64,000 bases of DNA from SZAS-79 sp963844255 (GCA_963844255.1 CAWJNP010000073.1:1-64000), one strand, 5' to 3'; positions 11,970 to 20,637 are shown, counted from the stretch's first letter. Translations and numbers: made by a program. The notes: a model not told the origin generated them from the letters alone.

Positions 11970-12679
11970 GACGTCTCTCCTTTGATGAACGCCGCGGCCT
12001 CGGCCGTGGCGGGTTGCGAAAAAAAGCGGTCGATCGGCGTCAGTTCGGCTATCCGGCCTTCGTGCACGAACAGCACCTCGTCGCCCAGGCGCCGCGCCTG
12101 GCCGAGGTTGTGGGTGACCATGACGATCTTGGTACCCGCCGCGTCGAAGGCCTTGATGACCCGCTCGATCTCGCGCGTCGCCGCCGGATCGAGGCTTGCG
12201 GTCGGCTCGTCGAGAAACAGGACTTCGGGGTGCAGGGCCCAGGCGCGCGCCAGCGCCAGGCGCTGCTGCTCGCCGCCCGAGAGCACGCGCGCCGGACGCT
12301 GCGCCAAATGGAGGATACCGACCCCGTCGAGCGCCTCGAGCGCCAGCGCAGCGCGTCTGTCGCGCGGCACGTCGGCCAGCGCAAGCGCGTAGTCGATGTT
12401 GGCGAGGGCCGAGCGGCGCAGCATCACCGGCCGCTGGAACACCATGGCCTGCAGGCGGCGCGCGCGCGCCGCGTTGCCGCCCAGCCATTCCACCCGGCCG
12501 GCGCTGGCGCCAGCAACCCGTGCATCAGGCGCATCAGCACGCTCTTTCCCGCGCCGTTCGCGCCGAGCACGATCGTGCTCGGGCCCGCGACCGAGTTCGA
12601 GCGAGGCGTCCTCGATGATCGTGCGGCCGCCGGCCGCAAAGCTCACGTTCGACAGCCGCAGGGGCAGGATCGCGCTCAT
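11960..12679 (-). CDS. tupC: Tungstate ABC transporter ATP-binding protein TupC (two frame breaks)
   Basis: The start MSAILPLRLSNVSFAAGGR (ATG 12679) forms an ATGA overlap with the tupB end. The Walker A VLGANGAGKSVLMRLMHG is read in a different frame from both ends (shifts near 12600 and 12510). The signature VLSGGEQQRLALARAWAL, Walker B EVLFLDEPTASLDP and the switch-histidine region KIVMVTHNLGQARRLGDE are in the main frame. About 239 residues. It powers TupB using ATP on the cytoplasmic side. Confidence 0.9.
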   Translation of the reverse strand: MSAILPLRLSNVSFAAGGRTIIEDASLELGRGPEHDRARRERRGKERADAPDARVAGASAGRVEWLGGNAARARRLQAMVFQRPVMLRRSALANIDYALALADVPRDRRAALALEALDGVGILHLAQRPARVLSGGEQQRLALARAWALHPEVLFLDEPTASLDPAATREIERVIKAFDAAGTKIVMVTHNLGQARRLGDEVLFVHEGRIAELTPIDRFFSQPATAEAAAFIKGETSWI

Positions 12680-13382
12680 CCGTACCTTCCTGCGCGCGGC
12701 TTCCTTGACCACCTGCGCAGCGGCGTTCAGGGCCAGCACCAGCGCGATCAGGATGATGCCCAGCGACAAGCGCCAGCGGCAGGTCGCCCTTGGAGGTCTC
12801 CAGCGCGATCGCGGTGGTCATGACGCGGGTCACGCCGTCGATGTTGCCGCCGACGATCATCACCGCGCCGACTTCGGCCAGCGCGCGTCCCATCCCGGCC
12901 AGCACCGCGGTGAAGAGCGAGTACCGGATGTCCCAGACCAGGGTCAGTGCGACGCCAAGGCCCTGCGCGCCGAGCGAGCGCAGTTGCTCCTCGTATTCCG
13001 CCCAGGCGTCCTCGACCGCCTGGCGGGTGAGCGCGGCGATGATCGGAAAGATCAGCAGCGTCTGCGCGACCACCATCGCAGGCGGCGTGAACAGCAGGCC
13101 GAGCGCGCCCAGCGGCCCGGCACGCGACAGCAGCAGGTACACGACCAGCCCGACCACCACCGGCGGCAGGCCCATGAAGGCGTTCAGCAGGACGATCACG
13201 CCCTGGCGTCCCGGGAAACGCCCGACCGCGATCGCCGCACCCAGCGGCAGGCCGATCAGCGTCGCGAGCACGACTGCCGCCAGGCTGACCGCAAGGCTCA
13301 GCAGGACAATCTGCACGAGGGCGGGGTCGGCCGCGGCCATCAGCGCAAGCGCACCACCGAACGCTTCGAGCAGCGGATTCAT
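12676..13382 (-). CDS. tupB: Tungstate ABC transporter permease TupB (frame-broken)
   Basis: The start MNPLLEAFGGALALM at 13382 leads to about five membrane helices. It has the permease EAA-type loop with NAFMGLPPVVVGLVVYLLL and LGVALTLVWDIRYSLFTAVLAGMGRALAEVGAVM in continuous frame, then a shift near 12765. After it, SLGIILIALVLALNAAAQ is the last helix. The true stop is probably the TGA overlapping the tupC ATG (12678-12676), which needs one more single-base correction. About 235 residues. The AEVGAVMIVGGNIDG segment is typical of TupB rather than ModB. First gene of the operon, divergent from modA. Confidence 0.87.
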
Positions 13383-13464
13383 CGGCGCTGGTGCCTGTTG
13401 TGCATGGATATGGAAGCGCTGCGCCGTCACGGGATCGAGCCGCATGCTACGCGATGCCGCCCGA

Positions 13465-13493
13465 TTGGCAGATATGTACGCACATGCATAACT
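13465..13493 (+). promoter_or_regulatory. Promoter-like element of modABC
   Basis: TTGGCA (13465-13470) is followed, 17-18 nt later, by ATAACT/TAACTT near 13488-13494. The palindromic site at 13473-13490 fills the spacer, a good position for a repressor. The -10 match is weak. Confidence 0.4.
13473..13490. promoter_or_regulatory. Candidate ModE-type operator in the tupB/modA gap
   Basis: TATGTA-CGCACA-TGCATA is a near-perfect inverted repeat (5 of 6 bases) with a 6-nt centre, between divergent tupBCA and modABC. A perfect version of the same layout lies at 23872-23889 in front of the formate dehydrogenase operon and the ModE-like regulator. Known ModE sites are also AT-rich TAT... half-sites with about 6 nt between them. 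Confidence 0.6.
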
Positions 13494-13525
13494 TCCCCGT
13501 GGCACGCACCAGTAGAATCGGTCGC

Positions 13526-14290
13526 ATGAAGACTCTCGTCCGTGCCCTCGCCGCGCTGCTCACTGCCCTGATGGTCTCGTCGCAGGGTCTCGCGCAGGAC
13601 ACGACCCTGGTATTCGCGGCCGCCAGCCTGAAGGATGCGATCGAGGCGATCGACTCGACCTGGACGCAGCGCGGTGGCAGGGCCGTGGCGTCAATGGCCT
13701 CGAGTTCGGCGCTCGCGCGCCAGATCGACAACGGCGCGCCGGCGCAGGTGTTCATTTCCGCCGACCTCGAATGGATGGACTACCTTGAAAAGCGCGGCCT
13801 GCTGCAGCCGGGGACGCGCAGGAACCTGCTCGGCAACCGCCTCGTGCTGATCGCGCCTGCCGACAGCACGCTGAAGACGGTGATCGCCCCCGGCTTCGCG
13901 CTCGCACAGTTGCTCGGCCCGGACGGGCGCCTGGCGATCGGCGACCCGCAGCACGTGCCGGCCGGAAAATATGCAAAGGCAGCACTCGTCAAGCTGGGTG
14001 TGTGGGATTCGGTCGCGCGACGCGTGGCGGCCGCGGAGAACGTGCGCGCGGCGCTGGCCCTGGTGGCGCGCGGCGAAGCGCCGCTGGGCATCGTCTACGA
14101 GACCGATGCCCGTGCCGAGCCGAAGGTCCGGATCGTGGCAACGTTTGGCGAGGGCCTGCATCCGCCGATCGTCTATCCGGCTGCCCTGCTGCGCGGCGCA
14201 CGACCCGCGGCGGCAGCCTACCTCGCGTTTCTGTCCGGCGCAGAGGCGAAGGCGCTGTTTATGCGCTACGGGTTTACGCCGTTAAACTAG
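13526..14290 (+). CDS. modA: Molybdate-binding periplasmic protein ModA
   Basis: An intact 254-residue protein. The signal peptide is residues 1-24 (ending GLAQ). TTLVFAAASLKDAIEAID is the ModA start, and the Ser of AAASL is a molybdate ligand. ASSSALARQIDNGAPAQVFISAD contains the second ligand Ser. GDPQHVPAGKYAKAAL and GEAPLGIVYETDA follow. It binds molybdate/tungstate oxyanions in the periplasm and delivers them to ModBC. Start ATG 13526 was chosen because it begins the signal peptide. A candidate operator lies 36 bp upstream. modB follows after 4 nt. Confidence 0.96.
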   Translation: MKTLVRALAALLTALMVSSQGLAQDTTLVFAAASLKDAIEAIDSTWTQRGGRAVASMASSSALARQIDNGAPAQVFISADLEWMDYLEKRGLLQPGTRRNLLGNRLVLIAPADSTLKTVIAPGFALAQLLGPDGRLAIGDPQHVPAGKYAKAALVKLGVWDSVARRVAAAENVRAALALVARGEAPLGIVYETDARAEPKVRIVATFGEGLHPPIVYPAALLRGARPAAAAYLAFLSGAEAKALFMRYGFTPLN

Positions 14291-14294
14291 CCAT

Positions 14295-14987
14295 GTGATC
14301 GGCCTAACACCTGATGAGCTGGAGATCGTCCGGCTCAGCCTCAAAGTCGCTTTCTGGAGCACCTTCGCCAGCCTGCCGGTCGCGCTCGCCCTCGCGCTGC
14401 TGCTCGGCCGCTGCCGGTTTCCGGGCAAGACGCTCGTCGACGGTCTGGTCAACCTGCCCCTGGTGCTGCCGCCGGTCGTGATCGGGTACTTCCTCCTGCT
14501 GGCTTTTGGCCGGCACGGCGTGATCGGTGCGTTCCTCGACGAACACTTCGGCATCGTGTTCGCGTTCCGCTGGACTGGCGCGGCGCTCGCCTGCGCAGTC
14601 ATGGGCCTGCCGCTGGCCGTGCGCGCAATGCGCCAGGCGGTGGAGGCCGTGGACGAGCGCCTCGAGGCCGCTGCCGCAACACTTGGCGCGAATCGCGCCT
14701 GGGTCTTCGCAACCGTGACGCTCCCGCTCGTGGCCCCCGGCATCGTCAACGGGGCCCTGCTCTCGTTTGCGCGCAGCCTCGGAGAGTTCGGCGCCACGAT
14801 CACCTTTGTCTCCAACATTCCCGGCGAGACGCGCACCATGCCACTGGCGATCTACGGATTTACCCAGACGGCCGGCGGTGACGCGCAGGCACTGCGCCTG
14901 TGCCTGATCTCGATCGCCCTGTCGCTTGGCGCCCTGATCGCCTCGGAACTGCTGCTGCGTGCTGCCCGGCGCAGGATCACAGGATGA
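14295..14987 (+). CDS. modB: Molybdate ABC transporter permease ModB
   Basis: 230 residues with five hydrophobic helices, starting at GTG 14295 (the overlapping ATG runs straight into TGA). LPLVLPPVVIGYFLLL is the family hallmark. The EAA loop is AAATLGANRAWVFATVTLPLVAPGIVNG, which contacts ModC. SFARSLGEFGATITFVSNIPGET is also diagnostic. It forms the inner-membrane channel of the molybdate transporter. Intact; 4 nt after modA and 24 nt before modC. Confidence 0.96.
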   Translation: MIGLTPDELEIVRLSLKVAFWSTFASLPVALALALLLGRCRFPGKTLVDGLVNLPLVLPPVVIGYFLLLAFGRHGVIGAFLDEHFGIVFAFRWTGAALACAVMGLPLAVRAMRQAVEAVDERLEAAAATLGANRAWVFATVTLPLVAPGIVNGALLSFARSLGEFGATITFVSNIPGETRTMPLAIYGFTQTAGGDAQALRLCLISIALSLGALIASELLLRAARRRITG

Positions 14988-15011
14988 GAGCCATCGGATG
15001 AGATCCGGCGA

Positions 15012-16103
15012 ATGAAGATCGAAGCCGATGTCGCGCTCCGGCGCGGCGCGTTCAGTCTTTCGGCGAAGTTCGAGAGCGAAGCCGGCCTGACCGTCCTCTT
15101 CGGCCGTTCGGGCTCGGGCAAGACCACGCTGCTGAACGCGATCGCGGGCCTGGTGCGTCCCGACAGCGGCCGGATCGTGGTCGGCGGCGAGGTCTTCTAC
15201 GATGCGCGCGCCGGGGTGTCGGTGCCGGTGCAGAAGCGCCGCATCGGCTATGTCTTCCAGGAAGGCCGGCTCCTGCCGCACCTGAGCGTGCGGCGCAACC
15301 TGGGCTACGGCCGATTCTTCACGCCGGAGGCAGACCGATACGTCGACTTCGACCGCGTCGTCGCGCTGCTCGACCTCGCCACACTGCTCGAGCGCCGGCC
15401 CCACCATCTCTCGGGCGGGGAAAAGCAGCGCGTGGCGATCGGCCGCGCCCTGCTCGCCAGCCCGCGCGTGCTGCTGCTCGACGAGCCGCTGGCCTCGCTG
15501 GATGCCGCGCGCAAGGGCGAGATCATGCACTACGTCGAGCGGCTGAGGGACGAGGTCAAGATCCCCATTGTCTACGTGAGCCACGCCATCGAGGAAGTCA
15601 CGCGCCTGGCCGACACCCTCGTGCTGTTGTCCGATGGGCGGGTGACGGGCGTGGGCAGCGTTCCCGCGCTGTCCGCGCGCCTGGACCTGCGCACCCAGCT
15701 CGGGCGCTTCGAAGGCGGCGCGGTGATCGATGCGCGCGTGTCGGCGCAGGACCTCGGCTCCGGACTCGCACACCTCGCGTTCGAAGGCGGCGAACTGCTG
15801 ACCACGGACCTGGATGCGCTGGTCGGCGAACGCGTGCGCGTGCGGATCCGCGCGCGCGACGTATCGATCGCACTCGAACGCCCGCGCAACATCAGCGTGC
15901 TCAACTGCCTCGCAGGGACAGTCGCCGAGATCGGCGAAGACAGCGGCTCGAACGCCGACGTGCGCATCGCGGTCGGTCCGACCTCGATCATTGCGCGGGT
16001 CACGCGCTACTCGGTGCAGGCGCTGAAACTCGCGCCCGGCGTGCCGGTCTACGCCCTGGTGAAGGCCGTATCGCTCGATCGGCACAGCGTCGGCTATGCC
16101 TAG
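15012..16103 (+). CDS. modC: Molybdate ABC transporter ATP-binding protein ModC
   Basis: 363 residues, intact. Walker A FGRSGSGKTTLL (about 30-41), Q-loop YVFQEGRLLPHLSV, signature HLSGGEKQRVAIGRALL, Walker B VLLLDEPLASLD, and switch His in IVYVSHAIEEVTRL. The C-terminal part (about 290-355; SVLNCLAGTVAEI, VGPTSIIARVTRYS) is a TOBE/mop-like domain, typical of ModC and able to bind molybdate for trans-inhibition. Last gene of modABC. A 20-bp palindrome begins just after its stop. Confidence 0.96.
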   Translation: MKIEADVALRRGAFSLSAKFESEAGLTVLFGRSGSGKTTLLNAIAGLVRPDSGRIVVGGEVFYDARAGVSVPVQKRRIGYVFQEGRLLPHLSVRRNLGYGRFFTPEADRYVDFDRVVALLDLATLLERRPHHLSGGEKQRVAIGRALLASPRVLLLDEPLASLDAARKGEIMHYVERLRDEVKIPIVYVSHAIEEVTRLADTLVLLSDGRVTGVGSVPALSARLDLRTQLGRFEGGAVIDARVSAQDLGSGLAHLAFEGGELLTTDLDALVGERVRVRIRARDVSIALERPRNISVLNCLAGTVAEIGEDSGSNADVRIAVGPTSIIARVTRYSVQALKLAPGVPVYALVKAVSLDRHSVGYA

Positions 16104-16104
16104 A

Positions 16105-16124
16105 GTGTATCGGTATCGATACAC
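16105..16124. promoter_or_regulatory. Perfect 20-bp inverted repeat upstream of chrA
   Basis: GTGTATCGGTATCGATACAC has 8-bp arms around GTAT. It starts 2 bp after modC and ends 57 bp before chrA. There is no T-run, so an operator for chrA is more likely than a terminator. A similar GTATCAC half-site occurs at the vapBC promoter (58487-58516). Confidence 0.5.
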
Positions 16125-16181
16125 AAACTAACCTGTCGACCGCTCCAGTTAATGATTTAGCCTGAACAATTTGAACAATTC

Positions 16182-17528
16182 ATGCCAGACTTGAAGAACG
16201 ATGTTCCGGTGCCGGTGACGCTGCGCACAGCCTTCTGGTTCTGGCTGAAACTGGGCTTCATCTCGTTCGGCGGACCCGCCGGGCAGATTTCGATCATGCA
16301 TCAGGAGCTCGTCGAGCGGCGGCGCTGGATTTCCGAGGGTCGCTTTCTGCACGCGCTCAACTACTGCATGGTGCTGCCCGGCCCGGAGGCGCAGCAGCTT
16401 GCCACCTACATCGGCTGGCTGATGCATCGCACCTGGGGCGGGATCGTCGCAGGCGGGCTGTTCGTGCTGCCGTCGCTGTTCATCCTGATTGCCCTGTCGT
16501 GGATCTACATGGCGTACGGGTCGGTACCCGCGATCGCCGGGATGCTGTACGGCATCAAACCGGCGGTGGTCGCAATCGTCCTTGCCGCAGCCTGGCGCAT
16601 CGGCCAGCGCGCGCTGAAGCATCCCGCGCTCTGGGCCATCAGCGTGGCGGCTTTCGTCGCGATCTACGCCTTCGCGCTGCCGTTTCCGCTTGTCGTGATC
16701 GGTGCCGGCCTCGCCGGCGCGCTGGGCGGCCGGGTCGCGCCGCAGATCTTCGCCTCAGGCGCGGGACACGGCGCCTCGAAAAAAGGATACGGCCCCGCCC
16801 TGATCGATGACGACACCCCGCCGCCGCCGCACGCACGCTATCGCCTCGCGCGTGTGGCGGTGGTCGCCGCGGTCGGACTTGCGCTCTGGTGCGCGATGAC
16901 GGCTGCGCTGATCTTCGCATACGGCTGGGACAGCACGCTTGCGCAGATGGGCTGGTTCTTCACCAAGGCCGCCCTGCTCACCTTCGGCGGTGCCTACGCC
17001 GTCCTGCCCTACGTCTATCAAGGCGCGGTCGACCACTATCACTGGCTCTCCGCGATCCAGATGATCGACGGCCTCGCACTGGGCGAAACCACGCCCGGCC
17101 CGCTGATCATGGTGGTGGCCTTCGTCGGCTTCGTCGGTGGATGGGGCGCCGAACTCTATGGCCCGGACAAGCTGCTGCTGGCAGGCGCCGTGGCGGCCAC
17201 CGTCGTGACGTTCTTCACCTTCCTGCCTTCGTTCGTGTTCATCCTCGTCGGCGGACCGCTGGTCGAGAGCACGCACGGCGACCTGAAGTTCACCGCGCCG
17301 CTGACCGGCATCACGGCCGCCGTCGTCGGCGTCATCGTGAGCCTGGCCCTGTTCTTCGCCACGCAGGTCTTCTGGCCGGACGGAATTCACGGGCGCATGG
17401 ACTGGATCTCCATCCTCGGCGCAGTTGCGGCGCTGGTGGCGGCAGTGCGTTACAAGGTCGGGCTGATCACGCTGATCTCGGTCGCCGCCGTCGCGGGGCT
17501 GGTGCTGCGGCTGGCCGGACTCACGTAG
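16182..17528 (+). CDS. chrA: Chromate transporter ChrA (long, two-domain form)
   Basis: 448 residues. Two homologous CHR domains: the first with FWLKLGFISFGGPAGQISIMH, NYCMVLPGPEAQQLATYIGW and LFVLPSLFILIALSW; the second with FFTKAALLTFGGAYAVLPYVYQ, GLALGETTPGPLIMVVAFVGF and FFTFLPSFVFILVGGP. About ten to twelve membrane helices. The FGGP and PGPE/PGP motifs are conserved. ChrA exports chromate (sulfate may be an alternative oxyanion). It lies directly downstream of modABC on the same strand, an association of oxyanion transporters, with its own palindromic candidate operator. Confidence 0.95.
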   Translation: MPDLKNDVPVPVTLRTAFWFWLKLGFISFGGPAGQISIMHQELVERRRWISEGRFLHALNYCMVLPGPEAQQLATYIGWLMHRTWGGIVAGGLFVLPSLFILIALSWIYMAYGSVPAIAGMLYGIKPAVVAIVLAAAWRIGQRALKHPALWAISVAAFVAIYAFALPFPLVVIGAGLAGALGGRVAPQIFASGAGHGASKKGYGPALIDDDTPPPPHARYRLARVAVVAAVGLALWCAMTAALIFAYGWDSTLAQMGWFFTKAALLTFGGAYAVLPYVYQGAVDHYHWLSAIQMIDGLALGETTPGPLIMVVAFVGFVGGWGAELYGPDKLLLAGAVAATVVTFFTFLPSFVFILVGGPLVESTHGDLKFTAPLTGITAAVVGVIVSLALFFATQVFWPDGIHGRMDWISILGAVAALVAAVRYKVGLITLISVAAVAGLVLRLAGLT

Positions 17529-17564
17529 AATCGACGCAAAGAAAGCCACCCTACGGAGACCGCC

Positions 17565-17855
17565 ATGCCCGCCTACCTGATCGCCGAAATCGACGTCACA
17601 GACAACGCCGCCTATGAGGAATACCGCAAGCTCACGCCCGGTGCCATCGCCGCCTATGGGGGAAAGTTCATCGTGCGCGGTGGCCAGGTCGAAACCAAGG
17701 AAGGCGGCTGGACACCGGCACGCATGGTGGTGGTCGAGTTTTCCTCGATGGACCAGGCGCGCAGATTCTACGACTCGCCGGAATACGCACCGGCACTCGC
17801 GATTCGCAAGGCGGCATCGCGCTCCCGCCTGATCCTCGTCGAAGGCCTCGCCTGA
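17565..17855 (+). CDS. DUF1330 family protein
   Basis: 96 residues, one compact ferredoxin-like-fold domain of the DUF1330/dimeric alpha-beta barrel group: PAYLIAEIDVTD, YEEYRKLTPGAIAAYGGKFIVRGG and VVVEFSSMDQARRFYDSPEYA are all typical. Function is not established for the family. A ribosome site (CTACGGAGA) precedes ATG 17565. Its stop overlaps the start of the lipoprotein gene (ATGA), so the two are translationally coupled. Confidence 0.88.
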   Translation: MPAYLIAEIDVTDNAAYEEYRKLTPGAIAAYGGKFIVRGGQVETKEGGWTPARMVVVEFSSMDQARRFYDSPEYAPALAIRKAASRSRLILVEGLA

Positions 17856-18316
17856 TGCGCGGTCCGATGCAGCGGATGTCTGCGCTGCTCGCGGTGGCCT
17901 TGCTTGCCGCAGGTTGCAGTTCGCTGCCCGGCAACTCGACGACGCGCGAGGTAAGCGATCCGGCGACCTACCTGCCCGACCTGCCCCTGCCCGCGGGCAC
18001 GAAGGTCGACCTCGAGCGCACGCTGATTCTCGGTGGCACACCGGACTGGACTGGTCGCGTGGCCGGACAGACGCCGCTGGGCGAGGAAGACCTGATCCGG
18101 CATTTCCGCGAAGAGCTCGGCAAGACGGGCTGGAAACTCGTGGCCATCGCGCGCTCGAAATCGTCGCTGCTGACCTTCACCAGTGCGACACGCGCAGCCA
18201 CGATCGAGGTGGCGCCGGCGGGCGGCATCGGTGGCAGCGGCTCGAGCTTCAGCGTGGTGGTTTCACCGCAACTCGGCGGCGCGGTGCCGGCCGGCGCGAC
18301 CGGTCGTATCCGCTGA
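17855..18316 (+). CDS. Putative lipoprotein of unknown function
   Basis: 153 residues. The N-terminus RMSALLAVALLAAGCSSLPG is a clear lipoprotein signal with lipobox LAAGC. The rest (DLPLPAGTKVDLERTLILGG, then EDLIRHFREELGKTGWKLVAIARSKSSLLTF) resembles small outer-membrane-anchored proteins with an amphipathic helix followed by strands. I do not recognise a named family. The ATG at 17855 overlaps the DUF1330 stop; a start at ATG 17867 is possible. A bidirectional terminator follows. Confidence 0.7.
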   Translation: MRGPMQRMSALLAVALLAAGCSSLPGNSTTREVSDPATYLPDLPLPAGTKVDLERTLILGGTPDWTGRVAGQTPLGEEDLIRHFREELGKTGWKLVAIARSKSSLLTFTSATRAATIEVAPAGGIGGSGSSFSVVVSPQLGGAVPAGATGRIR

Positions 18317-18336
18317 GCGGTACCGAAAAAAACAAA

Positions 18337-18352
18337 GGCGCCCGAAGGCGCC
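18337..18352. terminator. Bidirectional Rho-independent terminator
   Basis: GGCGCC-CGAA-GGCGCC stem with a stable CGAA tetraloop. On the plus strand AATTTTCT follows; on the minus strand a T-rich run (TTTGTTTTTTT) follows. It separates the lipoprotein gene from the end of the convergent formate dehydrogenase operon. Confidence 0.8.
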
Positions 18353-18374
18353 AATTTTCTGCCAGGAACAGCCT

Positions 18375-18632
18375 CTACTTTTTCTTTGCCACCACGGGTG
18401 CTGCTTTGGCCGTGGCCTTCGGCTCGGCGATGCCTTTGCTCTTCTTGTAGTTCGCGGCCGCCTTGTCCTGCGCCTTGCCGAGTTCGTCGGCATCCTTGGC
18501 CGCAGCCGCCTTGGCCTTGTCGGCCGCAGCTGCCTTGTCGGCATCGCTCATCGGTGGTGCCGGCGGCAGCTTGGCAAACGCCGGGCTGCAGATAAGGCCC
18601 GCAGCGAGGCAGGCGATCAGTCTTGTCTTCAT
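18375..18632 (-). CDS. Small exported Ala/Lys-rich protein at the end of the fdh operon
   Basis: 85 residues from ATG 18632 (a GTG three codons earlier is possible). Residues 1-20 (KTRLIACLAAGLICSPAFA) are a signal peptide. The mature part is nearly all Ala, Lys, Asp and Glu (DKAAAADKAKAAAAKDADEL) and ends KAAPVVAKKK, so it is probably an extended or coiled-coil helix. No family recognised. It starts 16 nt after the gamma subunit and ends at a terminator, so it is the last gene of the formate dehydrogenase operon. Its role is unknown. Confidence 0.6.
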   Translation of the reverse strand: MKTRLIACLAAGLICSPAFAKLPPAPPMSDADKAAAADKAKAAAAKDADELGKAQDKAAANYKKSKGIAEPKATAKAAPVVAKKK

Positions 18633-18647
18633 GGTCTCCACCCCTGT

Positions 18648-19710
18648 TCAGTGCTGCAATTGCGGTTTCGGCGCAGGTTCATCGCCGTCGATCTTGATCT
18701 TTCCCGATTTGACGTCGTTGTACCAGGTCTCGTGGTGCTCCTTGACCCAGACTTCCTCGGAATAGCCGGTCCGCATGCCATCGTATGCGCCTTCCATCCC
18801 GATCGTGCCGATGTAGATGTGCGCGAACGACAGCGCGACGAAGATCACCGAGCCCACGCCGTGAATGATGTTCGCCTGCTGCATCGTGGAGCGCACCTGC
18901 TCGAAGTTCGGGAACAGCATGATCAGGCCGGTGACGCTCATCGCAGTACCGAGCACGACCACGCCGAGCCAGAACCAGCCCTTTTCGCCGGCGTTGAACC
19001 GTCCGGTCGGGATGTGCTCGCCCGAGACCAGGCCGCCGCCCTTCAGCAGCCAGGTCAGGTCGCCCTTGGCCGGGAAGTTGTAGCGCACGAAGACGATGAA
19101 CGCGAGCACCACGCTGAGCATGAACAGCGGGCCGATGAAGTTGTGCAGGTTCTTCATCAGCATCGTGAGCCAGGCAAACAGCGTGTAACCGATGACCGGC
19201 AGGAGCACGTGCTTGCCGAAGAACATCACCAGGCCCGAGATCCCGAGAATGCAGAAGCTGATCGCCATGCTCCAGTGGGCGGTGCGCTCGATCACGGAGA
19301 AACGCTTCATCAGCTTGCCGTTCGGGCGCTCCTTCAGCTTGATCTCCCCCTTCACGAAGTAGAACAGCGCGATCAGCCCGGCAAACACCAGGATCAGGAT
19401 GCCGCCGTAGAAGGTGACCGGACCATTGCGGTATTTGCGCCAGGCCTCTCCGGCCGTGCGTCATGGTGTCCTGACCGAAGAAACGTGCCTGCGGCTGGAT
19501 CAGCACGCCCGTCTCCGGGCCCTTGATGCTGGTGTAGTTCTCACCGCCAGCCTGCACTTCGCGCCAGACCGGCGCATTGTTTCCGGGCTGCACGTTCTGG
19601 CGCTGTGCCTGCGTGTCCTGCGCGGCAGGCTGACCCTGCGCGAACGATGCGCCCGGCACGGCGAGCGCCATCAACATGGCCAGGCCGGCGAATGCGAAAC
19701 GAAAGTTCAT
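18648..19710 (-). CDS. Formate dehydrogenase gamma subunit, cytochrome b556 (frame-broken once)
   Basis: ATG 19710 begins a signal peptide (MNFRFAFAGLAMLMALAVPG...) and a periplasmic segment with QPQARFFGQDTMTHGR. After a shift near 19450 the membrane part has helices with VTFYGGILILVFAGLIALFYF, the haem-binding RTAHWSMAISFCILGISGL, LHNFIGPLFMLSVVL and FAHIYIGTIGMEGAYDGM. Its conserved histidines fit two b haems and a quinone site, as in FdnI/FdoI. About 353 residues; the extended periplasmic N-terminus is usual for the betaproteobacterial FDH3-type gamma. It passes formate electrons to quinone. Confidence 0.9.
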
Positions 19711-19736
19711 CTGGAATCTCCCCGGCAGCGAAAGGG

Positions 19737-19985
19737 CTAGTGCCCGATCCGCACGTATTCGTTCTGGCCGCTGCTGCGCGTCTTGAGCTGGCTTTCCCAG
19801 CTGGCCTTGTCGCCCTTGTTCCACTTCGCATTGCCGTAGGCGAGCGGTACGTTGTCCCAGGACTTGCTATCGGGCTTGCCCTGGTACTTGCCCTGCTTCT
19901 GGACGGACGCGGTCTGCTCGACTTCCATGCAGCCGACCGCGCCGAGTGCGGCGACCACCAGCGCGACGACGACGGTGCGCTTCAT
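19737..19985 (-). CDS. Small lipoprotein-like protein inside the fdh operon
   Basis: 82 residues. The N-terminus MKRTVVVALVVAALGAVGC is a lipoprotein signal (lipobox ALGAVGC or similar). The mature part has SVQKQGKYQGKPDSKSWDN, PLAYGNAKWNKGDKASWESQ and a C-terminus RSSGQNEYVRIGH. Trp-rich repeats of the KWNKGDK/SW type suggest a small structured domain. The start forms an ATGA overlap with the fdhB stop, and the gamma gene follows after 26 nt. I recall similar small genes in other betaproteobacterial formate dehydrogenase operons, but no assigned function. Confidence 0.75.
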   Translation of the reverse strand: MKRTVVVALVVAALGAVGCMEVEQTASVQKQGKYQGKPDSKSWDNVPLAYGNAKWNKGDKASWESQLKTRSSGQNEYVRIGH

Positions 19986-20611
19986 GATTTTGCTCCTGCG
20001 GGCGCCGGGGCGGCGCCGCCCTTGCCCTGGCCGTAGGCCGTACCCCAGCCCCAGACTTCGGAGCCCTTGCCGCGCACGGTCACGCGCTGGCGGTAGATGT
20101 CGGCGATCACGTCGCCGTCGCCGCCGAGCAGCGCCTTGGTCGAGCACATCTCGGCGCAGGCCGGCAGCTTGCCCTCGGCCAGGCGGTTGCGGCCGTATTT
20201 CTTGAACTCGGCCTCCGACTTGTCGGCTTCCGGACCGCCGGCGCAGAAGGTGCACTTGTCCATCTTGCCGCGCAGGCCGAAGGCGCCCGCCTGCGGGAAC
20301 TGCGGCGCGCCGAACGGGCAGGCGTAGAAGCAGTAGCCGCAGCCGATGCACAGGTCCTTGTCGTGCAGCACCACGCCTTCTTCGGTCTTGTAGAAGCAGT
20401 CGACCGGGCAGACCGCCATGCAGGGCGCGTCCGAGCAGTGCATGCAGGCCACCGAGATCGATTTCTCCGCGCCGAGCACGCCGTCGTTGACCGTCACCAC
20501 GCGGCGCCGGTTCACGCCCCAGGGCACCTCGTGCTCCTGCTTGCAGGCGGTGACGCAGCCGTTGCACTCGATGCAGCGCTCGGCGTCACAGAGGAATTTC
20601 ATTCTGGCCAT
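19982..20611 (-). CDS. Formate dehydrogenase beta subunit, four [4Fe-4S] ferredoxin
   Basis: 209 residues, intact. Cys motifs: CIECNGCVTACKQEH, CMHCSDAPCMAVCPVDC, CIGCGYCFYACPFGAP, and a CTFC...CAEMC pair, giving ligands for four [4Fe-4S] clusters. It is of the shorter FDH3 type, without the C-terminal membrane helix of FdnH. It carries electrons from the alpha subunit to the cytochrome b gamma subunit in the periplasm, riding through Tat with alpha. The start MARMKFLCDAERC is at 20611. Downstream it is coupled to the small lipoprotein gene. Confidence 0.95.
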   Translation of the reverse strand: MARMKFLCDAERCIECNGCVTACKQEHEVPWGVNRRRVVTVNDGVLGAEKSISVACMHCSDAPCMAVCPVDCFYKTEEGVVLHDKDLCIGCGYCFYACPFGAPQFPQAGAFGLRGKMDKCTFCAGGPEADKSEAEFKKYGRNRLAEGKLPACAEMCSTKALLGGDGDVIADIYRQRVTVRGKGSEVWGWGTAYGQGKGGAAPAPAGAKS

Positions 20612-20637
20612 GATCGTGTCTCCTTATCTGTGACGCG

